DNA of 64,000 bases from Bog-473 sp963750075 (GCA_963750075.1 CAVVPG010000004.1:248001-312000), one strand, 5' to 3'. Counted from the stretch's first letter, positions 1 to 9,874 are shown. The notes: a model not told the origin generated them from the sequence alone. Program-made: numbers and translations.

Positions 1-94
1 ACACGTGTGGCGATGACGGTTCGTGGGGAAAAACCACGTGAGGCCGGCCGCGCCAACACCTGCGGGCCCCATCGTGGCTGGTCGGCGGCCTGGG

Positions 95-1474
95 TCAGTT
101 CGCGAACTGGTCCAGCCACGGAGCGGTTGCGGCCAGCAACTCGTCGGTGAGAGCAACGATGTGCTCGTACGGCAGTCGACCGGCCATCTGGTCGGTGAGC
201 ATGGCCTCGAGCACAAGAGTCCGGTTGCCCGTGAGGGCAGCTTCGACCGTCAGCTCCTGCGAGTACACGATCCGTCGCAGGCACTCGCCGAGGACGGATT
301 CCACCTGGACACGATCTCGCGGTGCGACTCCTGATGCATTCGCCACACCCATGCACTCGAGCACGGGCCCCTGATCCAGACCGACGACCTGGCCGGTGTT
401 CGGAATGTTCACCGGGAGGTGTCGCTCATCGCCGGAGACGATCGCACTCAGAAGCGGGGCGACGAGTTCCCCCGAGGACCATCGCGGAAGCTCTTGCGAG
501 GCCAGAAGCGCGGCCAGCTCGGCCTCGTCCGTCTCCTTGTCTGCCCGATGGCCATCGATCCCGTAGTGGTGGACGCACCAATCGTCACCGAAACCACTGG
601 TTTCGGTGACGAACCAAGGGAAGAACTCAGCGACGTGTGTGTCGGAGGATCCCGGGAGGACGCCGAACTGTCGAAAGAGCTCAAGCTTCAGCCGGTTGTT
701 GGCCACAACGTCGCCCTTCGTCCACTTTCCCCCGGTCGACACCTTGCGCCAATGACTACCGGCGGGAGGCTCCATCCAGATCGGGTCGTCGAGAGACAGG
801 ACCGGCTGGTCCATCAACGACCGCAGCATCGTGAAGCCATCGGAACCGCCAATGCTCAGGGCGGTGACCAGCGGAAGATGGTTGACGCCGCCGACCACGG
901 GGTCGACCTCGTGCATCCCAACGTCGAAGAGCAGGCTCATCGCCCAGGTCAGACCGACGAGCTCGTTGCACAACCCGACTGTCGACACCGTCGTCTCGCG
1001 GGTCACCGCGCGGCACAGTGCGGTGAGGGGGTTGCTGACGTTTACCAGCAGAGCGTCGGGGCACCGGCGCTCCATGGCCCGGGCGATGCCGACGGTCACG
1101 GGCACGCTCCGCAGAGCACGCGAGATTCCTCCGGGACCCACACTGTCACCCACGGGTTGGCGCAGGCCGTAGCGGTCGGGTATCTCCAGGTCGTGGCGCA
1201 TGGCGCCGAAACCACCCACAGAAAGCCCGGTGATCACGAATTGGGCGCCGTCGAGCGCAGCGTCGAGGTCTGTCGTGGTAGTTGTCCGCAGACCGGCCGA
1301 CCCGAGCGAGACGATGTGGTCGGCCAACTGTTGTACAGGCGGCAGGCTCTCGGGCGCGGTGTCCATCAGCACGACCTGGCTCTCGGCCAGCGACGGTGTG
1401 TTGACGAAGTCCAAGAGCAGGCGGGGCGTCCAGTGGGCGCTCCCGCCGCCGATGATGGCAATTCGCGGTGTCAT
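95..1474 (-). CDS. Glycoside hydrolase family 4 (NAD/Mn-dependent alpha- or 6-phospho-beta-glycosidase type)
   Basis: A 459-residue protein that opens with a Rossmann fold (RIAIIGGGSAHWTP, residues 4-17) as expected for the NAD-binding GH4 family. The family metal ligands are visible: the Cys-Asn pair at residues 169-170 in GLCNE and the Asn-His pair at 198-199 in GVNHLP, plus the NVSNPL segment near 145. Known GH4 enzymes hydrolyse glycosidic bonds by transient oxidation at C3 using NAD and Mn2+. The Cys-Asn form resembles the 6-phospho-beta-glucosidase branch, but substrate cannot be fixed from sequence. Length is normal. It has no sugar transporter neighbour inside the window; its upstream side is a 0.5-kb gene-free stretch. 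Confidence 0.85.
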   Translation of the reverse strand: MTPRIAIIGGGSAHWTPRLLLDFVNTPSLAESQVVLMDTAPESLPPVQQLADHIVSLGSAGLRTTTTTDLDAALDGAQFVITGLSVGGFGAMRHDLEIPDRYGLRQPVGDSVGPGGISRALRSVPVTVGIARAMERRCPDALLVNVSNPLTALCRAVTRETTVSTVGLCNELVGLTWAMSLLFDVGMHEVDPVVGGVNHLPLVTALSIGGSDGFTMLRSLMDQPVLSLDDPIWMEPPAGSHWRKVSTGGKWTKGDVVANNRLKLELFRQFGVLPGSSDTHVAEFFPWFVTETSGFGDDWCVHHYGIDGHRADKETDEAELAALLASQELPRWSSGELVAPLLSAIVSGDERHLPVNIPNTGQVVGLDQGPVLECMGVANASGVAPRDRVQVESVLGECLRRIVYSQELTVEAALTGNRTLVLEAMLTDQMAGRLPYEHIVALTDELLAATAPWLDQFAN

Positions 1475-1971
1475 GTCCCCTCCGGCCTAACCGTCGATAT
1501 CCCCAACTACGACGTCACCGTACCCTACGGTTGCCGTCTCGCTCAGGGGTGAACGTCGCACCGAGTGGAACCGGTTCGACAGATCCAGGCGTGTGTTGCA
1601 GGGACCAGGGCATCGAATGCCAAGGGCAATAGCGCTCCTGCCTGCCGGCGTCGGGCTCGCCGTTCCGCGATGCAACCAACCCGATCGGGCACCGACGTCG
1701 CGAATGCGAGCTGCACCAGACAGGGGTGGCTCAGGTCTCCGGTTGGCCGAATCCCTGGCCGCACGTGCACATGCGGAATGAGTCACCGGGCCGCCGAACT
1801 GGCGCAGGGACCCGAGAAGCGTGAGGTCACCGGATCGGCGCCGGTCAGCGTTGGTGCCATCACTACCGTCGGGCGGGTGCCACCACCTCGCTGTACGCGA
1901 GGTATCACCCTTGGTGCCGGGCACCGCTTTTTGTACGGTTGATTCGAGCGAGAACGAAGGGGGCGGTGCCG
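1475..1971. other. Gene-free stretch
   Basis: I find no convincing gene on either strand in these 497 bases; the open frames are short and of unnatural composition. It must hold the promoters of the leftward GH4 gene and the rightward small membrane protein. Bases 1837-1861 reappear inverted at 2289-2311 with about 22 of 26 aligned positions the same, so the small gene in between is flanked by an imperfect inverted repeat. Confidence 0.4.
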
Positions 1972-2238
1972 ATGCCAATCGAATCCTCAATCAAGCGGTT
2001 TGCTCGGATGGCTGTCACGGGTCGGGCCTTGATCATCCTCGCTGTCGCTCAAGTGCTGCTGTTCGTGGTTGCCGCCATTGCGAATGGGCCAGGCAATCAA
2101 CATGGGTTCCGCCTCGTTGTGTCCAATGTCGTGTGGGCTCTCTTCTTGATCGGTTGCGTCCTCCTGATCGCGTTGACAGTGACCGTCCTGGCCCAATCAG
2201 TGGTGAGGCGCGCGAAGCGACCCGCCCCAACGGTCTAG
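1972..2238 (+). CDS. Small two-helix membrane protein, unknown function
   Basis: An 88-residue protein with two clear hydrophobic segments (about residues 18-37 and 50-75) separated by a short polar loop, and a basic C-terminus (RRAKRP). The start is set at the ATG at 1972 because a GAAGGGGG ribosome-binding sequence lies about 10 bases upstream; an earlier in-frame ATG at 1939 has none. I do not recognise a family. It lies 130 bases upstream of a permease gene on the same strand and could be co-transcribed with it, but no function is claimed. Confidence 0.55.
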   Translation: MPIESSIKRFARMAVTGRALIILAVAQVLLFVVAAIANGPGNQHGFRLVVSNVVWALFLIGCVLLIALTVTVLAQSVVRRAKRPAPTV

Positions 2239-2371
2239 CTCCGGGTTTGCCCGTCGCATGGGTGGTGGTCACCGCGCCGTACCCGGGTGATGGTGCCGAC
2301 GCTACCGGCGCACAGTTGGTAGCCCTCTTGGACTTGAAGGGCTCGGTGCATCAGGCTGGGGTCTGGAGGTC

Positions 2372-4787
2372 ATGGTGGGCGCAGTGAAGCTGTTGTTCGG
2401 GGCCGAGCTTCGCCGCCGGTGGCGCTCCTGGCTGATCCTGGTCGTCTTGATTGCCATCGTCAGCGGACTGGTCCTCGCTGCCGCAGCCGCCGGGCGCCGC
2501 ACGGCCACAGCCTTTCCGCGCTTTGTCGCTTCTCACGGGTACGACGTCTATATCTACAATCAACAACCCGTTCCCGGACTGAGCAGGCTGCCCGGGGTTT
2601 CTTCTGTCACGACGATCGGCAACCCGGCGACCGGACAACCGTCGTGTGCCTGCACCACCAAAGCCATCAACCCGTCGAACTTCTACATCAATGAGCTGTC
2701 GCCCACTGCATTGAGGCGGGTGGTGAAGTTGGTCGCCGGGCAGATGCCAGCCGAGTCGTCACCGTATGACGTGCTGGCCTCCTTCACGCTCCAGCAGGAC
2801 TACGGCGTGCACATCGGATCGGTCATCCATGCGCCGTTGTATGCAGCTTCACAGTTGCCGGCGCTGACCAGCGGCGCCAACGTGTCCCCTTCCGGGCCGA
2901 CGGTTGCGCTGCACGTCGTGGGAATCGGTGCAGCCGAAATGGAGTTTCCATCCGGGTCGACACCCGAATACGACCTCTTCACAACGCCGGCATTCGCACA
3001 CGCCGTCAACACGAGAGTCCCGCACGCTTCCGTCTACCTCGTTCGGCTTCGACACGGGACTGCCAGCCTCCCCCGGTTCGCTGCGGCCGCAGGCCCTCTT
3101 CACCTCGTCTATGTCTCGAATCAGGCCACCGCTGCTGCGGCGGTGGCGGCGTCGATCCACCCCCAGGCCGTCGGCTGGTGGGTGCTCGCCGCTCTGGCCG
3201 CACTGGTGGGCCTTGCCGTCGTCGGCCAGGCGCTCGGGCGGCAGAGCGTCGTCGAGAGCGAGGAGTACCCCTCTTTGGTGGCCTTGGGCCTGCCGAGACG
3301 CCACCTCGTGATGCTCGGCACCGCGCGCAACCTGATGGTGGCCCTCGTCGGCGCGGCCGGTGCCGTCATCGTCGCCTTTGCGCTGTCCCCGCTGACACCG
3401 GTCGGCGAGGCGCGCCTGGCCGAGCCTTCGACCGGTCTTGCGTTCGATCCGCTCGTTCTCCTGCTCGGCGCTCTGGCAACGGTGGTGGTCGTTCTGCTCC
3501 TGGGCATCTGGCCGGCAGTCCGCGCCTCGCGGGTACTCGTCGGCGGCGACCGGGCAGTAGACGCCCACAGGTCCTCCATCGTGGCAAAGGTGGCCGCCAC
3601 GGGCGCGCCGCCGAGCGCAGTGATCGGAGTCCGTCACGCCTTGGAGCGCGGACGCGGCGCCGCCTCCGTCCCGGTGGGCACCGCACTTTTCGGATCGGCC
3701 TTGGCGGTCATGGCCTTGTGCGCCACGGTGGTATTCGCAGCCAGCCTGACGCACCTCACGGCTACTCCCGCGCTCTACGGCAGTGACTACCAGTTTTCGT
3801 TCTCGAACTCGAACGGAGGGCTGGGGAACCCCACCGTGAGAGTGTCCGGTCTGCAACACGACCGCTCCGTCACCGCGATCATGCTGGCGGTCAGCGACGA
3901 GGTGACGATCAACGGGCATGACGTCCTGGCCATTGCCGGGAAGGCCGTGCGTGGTCCAATGCTCCTGTCGACGGTCGACGGTCGGCTCCCCACGGGTGAC
4001 GACGACGTGACGCTCGGAGTCACGACCCTGCACCAGGTCGGCGCCCACGTGGGGTCGGTTCTCGGAGTGACCGTGCAACTGCCGACCGGCGGGTCCCGTA
4101 CCGTTCCGTTTCGCGTCGTCGGGACGGCGTCGTTCCCCAGCGACGCCGGGGGCGGAGGACTCGGCACCGGGTCGGCCTTCACGATGGCCGGCTACCTGAA
4201 CGCAGTGTGTCCGCCCGGACGTGAAGAGAATGGGTGCCGACGGGCATTCGCAGCCAGTCAAGACTTCGTCGTCTTGGCGAGGGCAACCTCGGGTCCCAAG
4301 GGTCAGGCCGATATCGCCCGCTATGTCGCCCAGGGCGCTGACCCGGCCGACCATCCCAACGTCGTTGGTCAACTTCGGGGAGGCAGTGAACTTCCCGCTC
4401 ATCCTCGGGTGTGTGCTGGCGATGTTCGGTGTGGCAACCCTCCTCCATCTTCTCGTGGTCAGCGTCGTCCGGCGCCGCCGGGAGATGGGACTGCTCAAGG
4501 CGCTGGGCTTCGTGAACCTGCAGGTCGGCGCGACCGTGCTCTGGCAGGCGACGACGGTTGCCCTGGTGGGCATCGTCGTCGGCGTCCCGCTCGGCATCGT
4601 CGTCGGCCGGGTCGTCTGGAATGCCTTTGCCACCAACCTCGGTGCCGTGCCCGTCGCCGCCGTACCCGGGTTGACGATCGCTGTCCTGGCGCTGGGCGTC
4701 CTCGTGGTCGCCAATGCGCTGGCAGTCATACCGGCTGTGACCTCAGCGCGCAGACGGTCGGTTGGGCAACTCTTGCGGACTCAGTAG
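2372..4787 (+). pseudogene. FtsX/MacB-type ABC transporter permease, frameshifted
   Basis: The first frame (2372 to about 4350) encodes an N-terminal membrane helix, a large extracytoplasmic domain and a first FtsX block (helices around residues 270-390). It then leaves the coding path. The next frame (about 4352-4787) continues with the expected last FtsX block: a helix, the RRRREMGLLKALGF cytoplasmic motif and two more helices ending in SVGQLLRTQ. Skipping one base near 4350 joins both into one protein of about 805 residues, normal for this family. Such permeases work with an ABC ATPase in lipoprotein or drug export, or in cell-wall signalling. No ATPase gene is visible nearby. The start is uncertain (ATG 2372 or GTG 2375), since GGAGG at 2365-2369 sits very close. 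Either a recent pseudogene or a consensus error. Confidence 0.75.
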
Positions 4788-4896
4788 ATGGCAGCTCGGT
4801 CCACGACGTTCCCGTAGGCGAGATGAAGGGGCGCTCACGCATCGACGGGGACGTCGAGCGGTCTGCCCCACTCGTGCCGGCAGGCGCAGTGCAAAC

Positions 4897-4931
4897 GGGG
4901 TGGGGTTCGCCGAAAAGGCGACCCCCGCCCC
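4897..4931. terminator. Stem-loop between convergent genes, probable bidirectional terminator
   Basis: Arms 4897-4911 and 4917-4931 pair at 13 of 15 positions around a GAAAA loop. It lies between the ends of the permease gene (4787) and the leftward glycosyltransferase gene (4949). There is no long T-run, which is common for GC-rich actinobacterial terminators. Confidence 0.5.
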
Positions 4932-4948
4932 GCCTCCAACCGAGGGCC

Positions 4949-6904
4949 TCAACCGGCCGGTCGAGGCAAGCAGTAGTAGATCTTGATCTTCGGCGCCAGT
5001 GGTGATGCCGGCTGCCCCGGCGGCGGCGGGACCCGCAGGCACTGCGCCGCCACGGACGCGGCGGACGACGAGGCGGCCGGAGTGGCGACCAGCGCGAGGT
5101 GGAAGTGGCCTTCGGCCACCATCGCCCGCACTGTCGCAGACGTGGGCGACGGTTGCGTGCCCGTGAAGCCGCCGAGGGGCAGCACCTCCTGCCCGGTGGC
5201 GTAGATGTAGGGCGCGGCGACCGCGGAGGTCTGGGCCGCCATGAGGTAGGGCGCACCGTGGCGCACGGACTCGATCATGGCCAGGCCCGGCGGCGGGTGC
5301 TGCGGCGCGAACGCGTGCCGTATGAAGGTCGTCACGACGGCCGGCTGGAAGGGGGTGTCGAACGGACCGAGCCCTTTCGCGACGACTGAAGCGCTGGCCA
5401 CCGACGGCACGAGCACGAGCGCCAGCCCGCCCAGCGCGGCCGCGGTGACGGCGAGGGGGGACGCGGCGCCGATAGCGGGCTCGTCAGAATCGCCCGGCCC
5501 GGTGCGCTCCTTCGTGCCCTCCGCCCGACCGCCTATCCGCTCCTGCCAGGCCAGACATGCCATCAATGCGGCCGCGACGAGCCCGACGACAACGACGGCG
5601 GGAGCCAGCCACGACGGGAGCCCGGTACCCTGAGGCGGGAGCAACCACGCGGCGTAGCCCACGGTGACCAGCACGGTCCCGGCGCTCAGCAAAGCCACGC
5701 TCTGGCGGCCACGATGTACCCACGCCAAGGCGCCACCGAGACCGAGGAGCCCTGCCACGGCCGGGGTCAGCGCGCCGGCGTAGTACGAGTTCATGGTCGT
5801 GCTGACGCTGAACACGATGCCGAGGGCGACCAGCCAGACGCCCCACAACAGCGCTCCGGCGCGCCAGGGGTCAGTGCGCGGGGCCCGGCGCCGCGCGACC
5901 ACCACGGCGATCGCGGAGATGACTGCGGCGGGCAGTAGCCATCCGGTGTCACGCCCGTAGGGCCCTGTGAGCAGCCGGTTCCACGCCGGCGGAGGCGAGG
6001 CCTGGGTGAAGAGCGCCGTGCCCAGCGTGTCACCGAGCAACTCGTCCGGGGAGGAGGAGTGCTGCCCCACCCGCGAGAAGCCGTTGTACACGAAGACCTG
6101 GTGGTAGATCGAGTTCGTGCTGCTGCCGTCCGCGTAGGGGCGTTGCGACGCGGGGGTCAGCGCCACGAAGGTCATGTACGACAAGGAGACGACCACCACC
6201 GTGCCACCCAAGACGGCGATCCGGCCCAGGCGCTGCCCCGTCGTCCCCCGGCCGGCCACGAGGTAGGCCAGGCCGAGTGCGGGCAGGAACAGCCACGCCT
6301 CGAGCATCTTGGCCTGGAAGGCGAGAGCGACCCACACGGCGGCCATCACGGCGCTGCGCCAACGACTCGTCAGGATCAGCGTGACGGTCGAGTCGGCGGC
6401 CAGCACCACCAAGAGGATCATCAGGCTGTCGGGGATGTTGCCCCGGTCGAGGGTCATCGTGGCCGGGCTGGCGGCAAGGACGAACGCGGCGATGAGCGCG
6501 GCCACGGGTCCGGTCAGGCGCCGGACGGCGTGGAAGAGCACCAGCACAGTCAGCGCGCCCTCGACTGCCTGGGGCAGCATGATCGCCCATTCGTGGAAGC
6601 CGAACAGCCGCACCGAGAGGGCCTGGACCCACAGGGCACCCGGGAGCTTGTCGACGCTAATCGTGCCGGCAGGGTCGAAGGCGCCGAACAAGAAGTCGTG
6701 CCAGCTCTCCGACATGGAGCGCACGGCCGCCGCGTAGTAGATCTCGATGGTCGCGCCGACCTGCCAGCAATAGGCCAGCGCCGCCAACGCAGCCACCGCC
6801 AGGAGGCCCGGGCGCGCCCAGGTCGGTTGATCGGGCGGCGAGCGCCAGACCTGCAGGCGCCGGGCCCACGGGACCGGCTCGGCACTCGATCCGGAGTCGG
6901 GCAT
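4949..6904 (-). CDS. PMT/ArnT-family membrane glycosyltransferase
   Basis: A 651-residue polytopic membrane protein. After the first helix it carries the luminal segment EIYYAAAVRSMSESWHDF and FGAFDPAGTISVDKLPGA, typical of actinobacterial ArnT/PMT-like enzymes. These transfer a sugar from a polyprenyl-phosphate donor to a lipid, polysaccharide or protein outside the membrane. The FDPAGTISVDK region holds the conserved acidic catalytic area. About 10-12 further helices follow, and the C-terminus is a soluble extracytoplasmic domain. The start at 6904 (MPDSGSS) is preferred because the 24 upstream in-frame residues look non-coding. It is convergent with the frameshifted permease. Donor and acceptor are unknown. 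Confidence 0.8.
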   Translation of the reverse strand: MPDSGSSAEPVPWARRLQVWRSPPDQPTWARPGLLAVAALAALAYCWQVGATIEIYYAAAVRSMSESWHDFLFGAFDPAGTISVDKLPGALWVQALSVRLFGFHEWAIMLPQAVEGALTVLVLFHAVRRLTGPVAALIAAFVLAASPATMTLDRGNIPDSLMILLVVLAADSTVTLILTSRWRSAVMAAVWVALAFQAKMLEAWLFLPALGLAYLVAGRGTTGQRLGRIAVLGGTVVVVSLSYMTFVALTPASQRPYADGSSTNSIYHQVFVYNGFSRVGQHSSSPDELLGDTLGTALFTQASPPPAWNRLLTGPYGRDTGWLLPAAVISAIAVVVARRRAPRTDPWRAGALLWGVWLVALGIVFSVSTTMNSYYAGALTPAVAGLLGLGGALAWVHRGRQSVALLSAGTVLVTVGYAAWLLPPQGTGLPSWLAPAVVVVGLVAAALMACLAWQERIGGRAEGTKERTGPGDSDEPAIGAASPLAVTAAALGGLALVLVPSVASASVVAKGLGPFDTPFQPAVVTTFIRHAFAPQHPPPGLAMIESVRHGAPYLMAAQTSAVAAPYIYATGQEVLPLGGFTGTQPSPTSATVRAMVAEGHFHLALVATPAASSSAASVAAQCLRVPPPPGQPASPLAPKIKIYYCLPRPAG

Positions 6905-7194
6905 GGCGGGGCGAGGGTAATGCAGGCCGAAGCGTGCCCGTCGGCGGCCGGTGCCCCGCCGGACGGGCCCAGGCAACTGCCAACGAGGGTCCGCGTGAAC
7001 CCTCCAGCCGGCTGGCCGGATCCCGATGTCGCTCCCCGCACCAACGAGTGCGCTACGTCCTGCCCGACAATCCCCTCTGACTTTTAGTGGACCTTATGGG
7101 ACGGCTTTCAAACCCTCCCGAGACTCTAGAATGTGTGGCTGACCAGGGAGGACGTGATACTCAGCCGCCCAGACGGACGATCTCGAAGGGCGCG

Positions 7195-7422
7195 ATGCGG
7201 TCCTCCAACGCACCCGAACCGGGCGATCTGGAAGAAAAGGGACAGCTTTCAAACTCTGTGCAGCGGCGGCTATCTCGAGGTGTCATAGATGAACTTGCGC
7301 ACCTCTATGAGGAGGGGGCGTCGATAGATGCGCTCGCACGGCGCTACGGCGTCCACCGGACCACGATCATCGCTCAACTCGATCGGCGAGGCGTGCCCCG
7401 CCGCCGCGTCGCCCGGAAATGA
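7195..7422 (+). CDS. Helix-turn-helix protein, N-terminal half of a split double-HTH protein
   Basis: A 75-residue protein with a resolvase-like HTH (YEEGASIDALARRYGVHRTTI, split here as residues about 37-56) followed by a basic tail. ATG 7195 is chosen because CGAAGGGC lies just upstream. Its TGA overlaps the next ATG (ATGA at 7419-7422). Actinobacterial genomes commonly encode similar proteins as a single chain with two such HTH units. The last residues here (VARK) would run straight into the next frame (MTDSL) if one base were restored, so this may be half of one gene. DNA-binding role is inferred; target unknown. Confidence 0.6.
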   Translation: MRSSNAPEPGDLEEKGQLSNSVQRRLSRGVIDELAHLYEEGASIDALARRYGVHRTTIIAQLDRRGVPRRRVARK

Positions 7423-7577
7423 CCGACTCCTTGGTCGCCCGAGCCTACGAACGCTACTCCGAGGGGCTGTCGGTCGCCGATGTCGCTTCCGAGTTCGGTG
7501 TCCACGCACGAACGCTCGCACGGGAGTTCCGGCGGGCTGGGACTCCCATCCGAGCACGGCGAGGTTGGAATCGCTGA
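7419..7577 (+). CDS. Small HTH protein, C-terminal half of a split double-HTH protein
   Basis: A 52-residue frame starting with the ATG of the ATGA overlap with the preceding HTH gene. It repeats the same architecture: YERYSEGLSVADVASEFGVH, then RTLAREFRRAGTP, with a basic end. The two halves resemble each other (GVHRTT versus GVHART; RRGVPRR versus RRAGTPIR), so this is an internal duplication. It could be translated by coupling, or belong to one chain broken by a one-base deletion at the aaatga junction. No recombinase partner is left nearby. Confidence 0.55.
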   Translation: MTDSLVARAYERYSEGLSVADVASEFGVHARTLAREFRRAGTPIRARRGWNR

Positions 7578-7677
7578 ACTCCCCCTGAACCTATGACCCT
7601 TGGCCGGGCCGCACCCGTCATGGTGAGGTTCTTACGCCGCCTTCGTAGCAGAAGACCCGACCAGCCTCCTCAGTACG

Positions 7678-8697
7678 TCACAACTGGGGGTCAGCGGATG
7701 TGGTGTTCGTAAACTCCACCTCGTCATTTGGGCCTTGTCGCAGCAAGTTGAGCAGCTCCTCGGAGTCCAAGCTACTGGGCTCCGTTGTATGTAGGAAGTC
7801 CCTCAGGATCTCGACGAAGCGGACGGGCTCCTCTACCTGCGGAAAGTGGCCCACCCCCTCCATCACCTCCAACCTGCTGTTGGGGATTGCCTCGTGCGCT
7901 CGGTAGGCATGGTCGAGCGGAATGATCCTGTCGTGGTCGCCCCAAACGATGAGCGTCGGCATATGTGCGGCCAGGTAGAGACGGTCTGCGGCGCTCACCG
8001 ACTGCCCGCCCGGGTCGATCACGGACCGCATCGTACGGACGAAGGCACGGCGGCTTTCACCTTCCGTCAGCGACTTGTAGGAGCGCCACATCTCCACCGC
8101 CTCGGCGTTGCGGAAGCCTCGGCCGCCGAAGAACTTGACGACCGAGTCCCCCCAGTTCCCCACGAAGGCCGGGAAGAGGACCGGCATCACGTACTCGGCT
8201 CCTGGCAGGGTGGCCAGACGGAGGATCCAGTTCACCTCGCGGCCCAAGCCCCCGGCGTCGACAAGTACGAGGCGCTCGCAACGCTCGGGGAACTGATAGG
8301 AGAACTGCATGGCCACTCCACCACCGAAGGATTGCCCGACCACGGTGGCCCGGTCGATACCGAGGAGGTTGAGGAGGTCCCGCATGACGGTGGCGAGGTT
8401 TCCAAGCGAGTAGTCGCCGAGAGGTTTTTCCGACGCCCCGTGCCCGAGGAAGTCTGGGGCCAGCACCGTGTAGTCGCTCTGCAACGGCCTCATGACCGGG
8501 ACCCACGTGAGAGAGCTGCCTGCGATGCCGTGGAGCAGCAACAACACAGGACCCTGACCACCACGCCGGTAGCCGATCTGGTGGCCGTGGATAGAGATGT
8601 ATTCGACTGCGAACTCTTCTATGGGGGTGATCTGCTTCATGGCCTCGATGGGTCCATTGTCCCCGGCACGCCCGCCCGACGGACGCACATTTGCCAT
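7678..8697 (-). CDS. Alpha/beta-fold hydrolase
   Basis: A 339-residue hydrolase with the full catalytic set of the fold. The nucleophile elbow is GQSFGG (Ser near residue 123), the acid lies in VWGDHDRIIP (near 273), and the histidine in EGVGHFPQVEEP (near 301). The oxyanion-hole motif is LLLLHGIAGSS. A cap domain occupies about residues 150-240. This fits the MhpC/epoxide hydrolase/proline iminopeptidase-like group of ester or C-C bond hydrolases; the substrate is not predictable. The first 25 or so residues are poorly conserved in character, and the Met at residue 21 (MKQITP) is an alternative start. It stands alone. Confidence 0.8.
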   Translation of the reverse strand: MANVRPSGGRAGDNGPIEAMKQITPIEEFAVEYISIHGHQIGYRRGGQGPVLLLLHGIAGSSLTWVPVMRPLQSDYTVLAPDFLGHGASEKPLGDYSLGNLATVMRDLLNLLGIDRATVVGQSFGGGVAMQFSYQFPERCERLVLVDAGGLGREVNWILRLATLPGAEYVMPVLFPAFVGNWGDSVVKFFGGRGFRNAEAVEMWRSYKSLTEGESRRAFVRTMRSVIDPGGQSVSAADRLYLAAHMPTLIVWGDHDRIIPLDHAYRAHEAIPNSRLEVMEGVGHFPQVEEPVRFVEILRDFLHTTEPSSLDSEELLNLLRQGPNDEVEFTNTTSADPQL

Positions 8698-9059
8698 GGT
8701 TCCATCGTCCCTAGTTGGAGTTGGTTGCGTCGAGGGCCGAAGGTCCCAATCCGGTCAACTCCACCCCGCTTTTCGGGCTCGCTCGCACCGCCTCGTATCA
8801 ATCAGACCCGGAGACTCTGCGCCAATTCCGGGCCTTCGTAGAATTGAGGGCGTGATCGGACGAGGGGGGATTCGCCAGCAGAGCGCCACCAATTACCCAA
8901 TGGTGACTTCTCCCTTCTGCTCGATGTCGAATTCGGGTCTCGGTCGGCTGCCGGCGACCAGTTGCCGGTAGCGCCCGTGGAGGACCGCACCGACGAGGGC
9001 CCCTTCGCTCAGTCACACCTCGTAGAGCTGGTCGCCACTGCTCGACAGGGTCCCCCGCT
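8698..9059. other. Gene-free stretch upstream of a decayed gene
   Basis: These 362 bases show no supported gene. They contain the promoter region of the leftward hydrolase and, towards 9059, open frame that runs into the beta-propeller remnant without a recognisable start. The stretch looks like eroded coding DNA. Confidence 0.35.
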
Positions 9060-9536
9060 GGGTTCTGGTCACCCCAATCGGCGGCCTTCTCGCCAAACGG
9101 AGCAACTGCCTACGTCACCGCCCAACAAGAGCGCAAGGGCTCGTATGGCACACTCCTGACGGTGTCTCTCGCAAGCGGAAGGATCGAGCGGAGCATCGGC
9201 CTGGGGAGCGGTGGCGTCGGCAACGTGGTCGTCTCACCCGGTGGCGCCAAGGCATTCGTGTTGATTCAAGTGCCCGTCGTAAATGTTTATACGGGCGTTT
9301 TCACGGTCGAGTCGGTTGGTCTGGTCGGTGATCGTCATATGCACAAGATCGTCATTGGCGAAACGCAAGGGCTAGGACTGCTCCAGCTGACCAGCAAGCA
9401 CAGCCTCTATGGGATTGACGCGAACTGGAAGGTGGCCACAATCAACGAACGAACAGATCGTGTCGTTGCAATGTCTACGATTCCCGTCCCGTCGCTTTAT
9501 GCGGCCACCTTGCGGCCGTTTTCGTTTCCGGGTTGA
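9060..9536 (+). pseudogene. YVTN-type beta-propeller fragment
   Basis: The frame ending at 9536 encodes beta-propeller repeats of the YVTN/lactonase kind: AAFSPNGATAYVTAQ around 9075-9120, then GGVGNVVVSPGGAKAFVL about 45 residues on. The repeat spacing fits one propeller blade. The only start-like codon downstream (GTG 9162) falls inside a blade and would cut it. No signal peptide or proper start is visible, and only about three blades remain where a full protein has six or seven. I read it as the surviving C-terminal part of a secreted propeller protein. It lies just outside the left end of the integrated island. Confidence 0.45.
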
Positions 9537-9704
9537 GGGTTGAGGAGAGGTCCTAGCCCCGAAGTGCCTGATTCGGAATGGGCGCAGCAACTGTCGCGAG
9601 CACGGACCGGAGTCCTCATCATTGATCGCGATGGGAAAACAACTTCGGGTGCTCTTTCAAACCCAGGCGTGACCTGGGCGAATGTTGTGCTTTTCACAAC
9701 ACGC

Positions 9705-9747
9705 GTGGGCGCTGCGGGACTCGAACCCACGACCTCAGCCGTGTGAA
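9705..9747. repeat. attL: orphan 3' half of tRNA-Val
   Basis: A 43-bp sequence identical to 27971-28013, covering the tRNA-Val 3' half from the anticodon loop to the discriminator base plus one base. The 5' half is absent, so this is not a functional tRNA. The match ends sharply on both sides. Two small perfect hairpins (9662-9678 and 9683-9701) lie just outside it and may be part of the original region downstream of the tRNA. Confidence 0.85.
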
Positions 9748-9816
9748 TCCGTCCTGGGTAGTTTCGGTCACCTGGGGATACCGAGGAAAACCCAGTTCAA
9801 AGGGCATTTGAGCTTA

Positions 9817-9874
9817 CCGCTGGTACGCGCTGTTACGCCCTGTTTTCCGTTCGTTCGCGCACGTAGCGCGCACG
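9817..9874 (+). repeat. Left-end repeats shared with the rep promoter and the right end
   Basis: Bases 9817-9831 match 25234-25248, upstream of rep, at 14 of 15 positions (CCGCTGGT then CGCGCT). Bases 9850-9874 are identical to 27888-27912 near the right end, a 25-bp direct repeat containing GCGCACGTAGCGCGC. The left array has a roughly 10-bp period, one helical turn. The positions, about 70-130 bp inside attL and 60 bp inside attR, suit arm-type integrase sites. Confidence 0.55.

Noticed and set aside
2849..4729. 626-codon frame on the minus strand opposite the permease
   Set aside because: Composition is low-complexity and Arg/Thr/Pro-rich without any domain. The plus strand carries clear FtsX motifs; this is an antisense shadow in GC-rich DNA.
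9705..9747. A second tRNA gene at the left end
   Set aside because: Only the 3' half of tRNA-Val is present; the 5' acceptor and D arm are missing, so it is an att site remnant.
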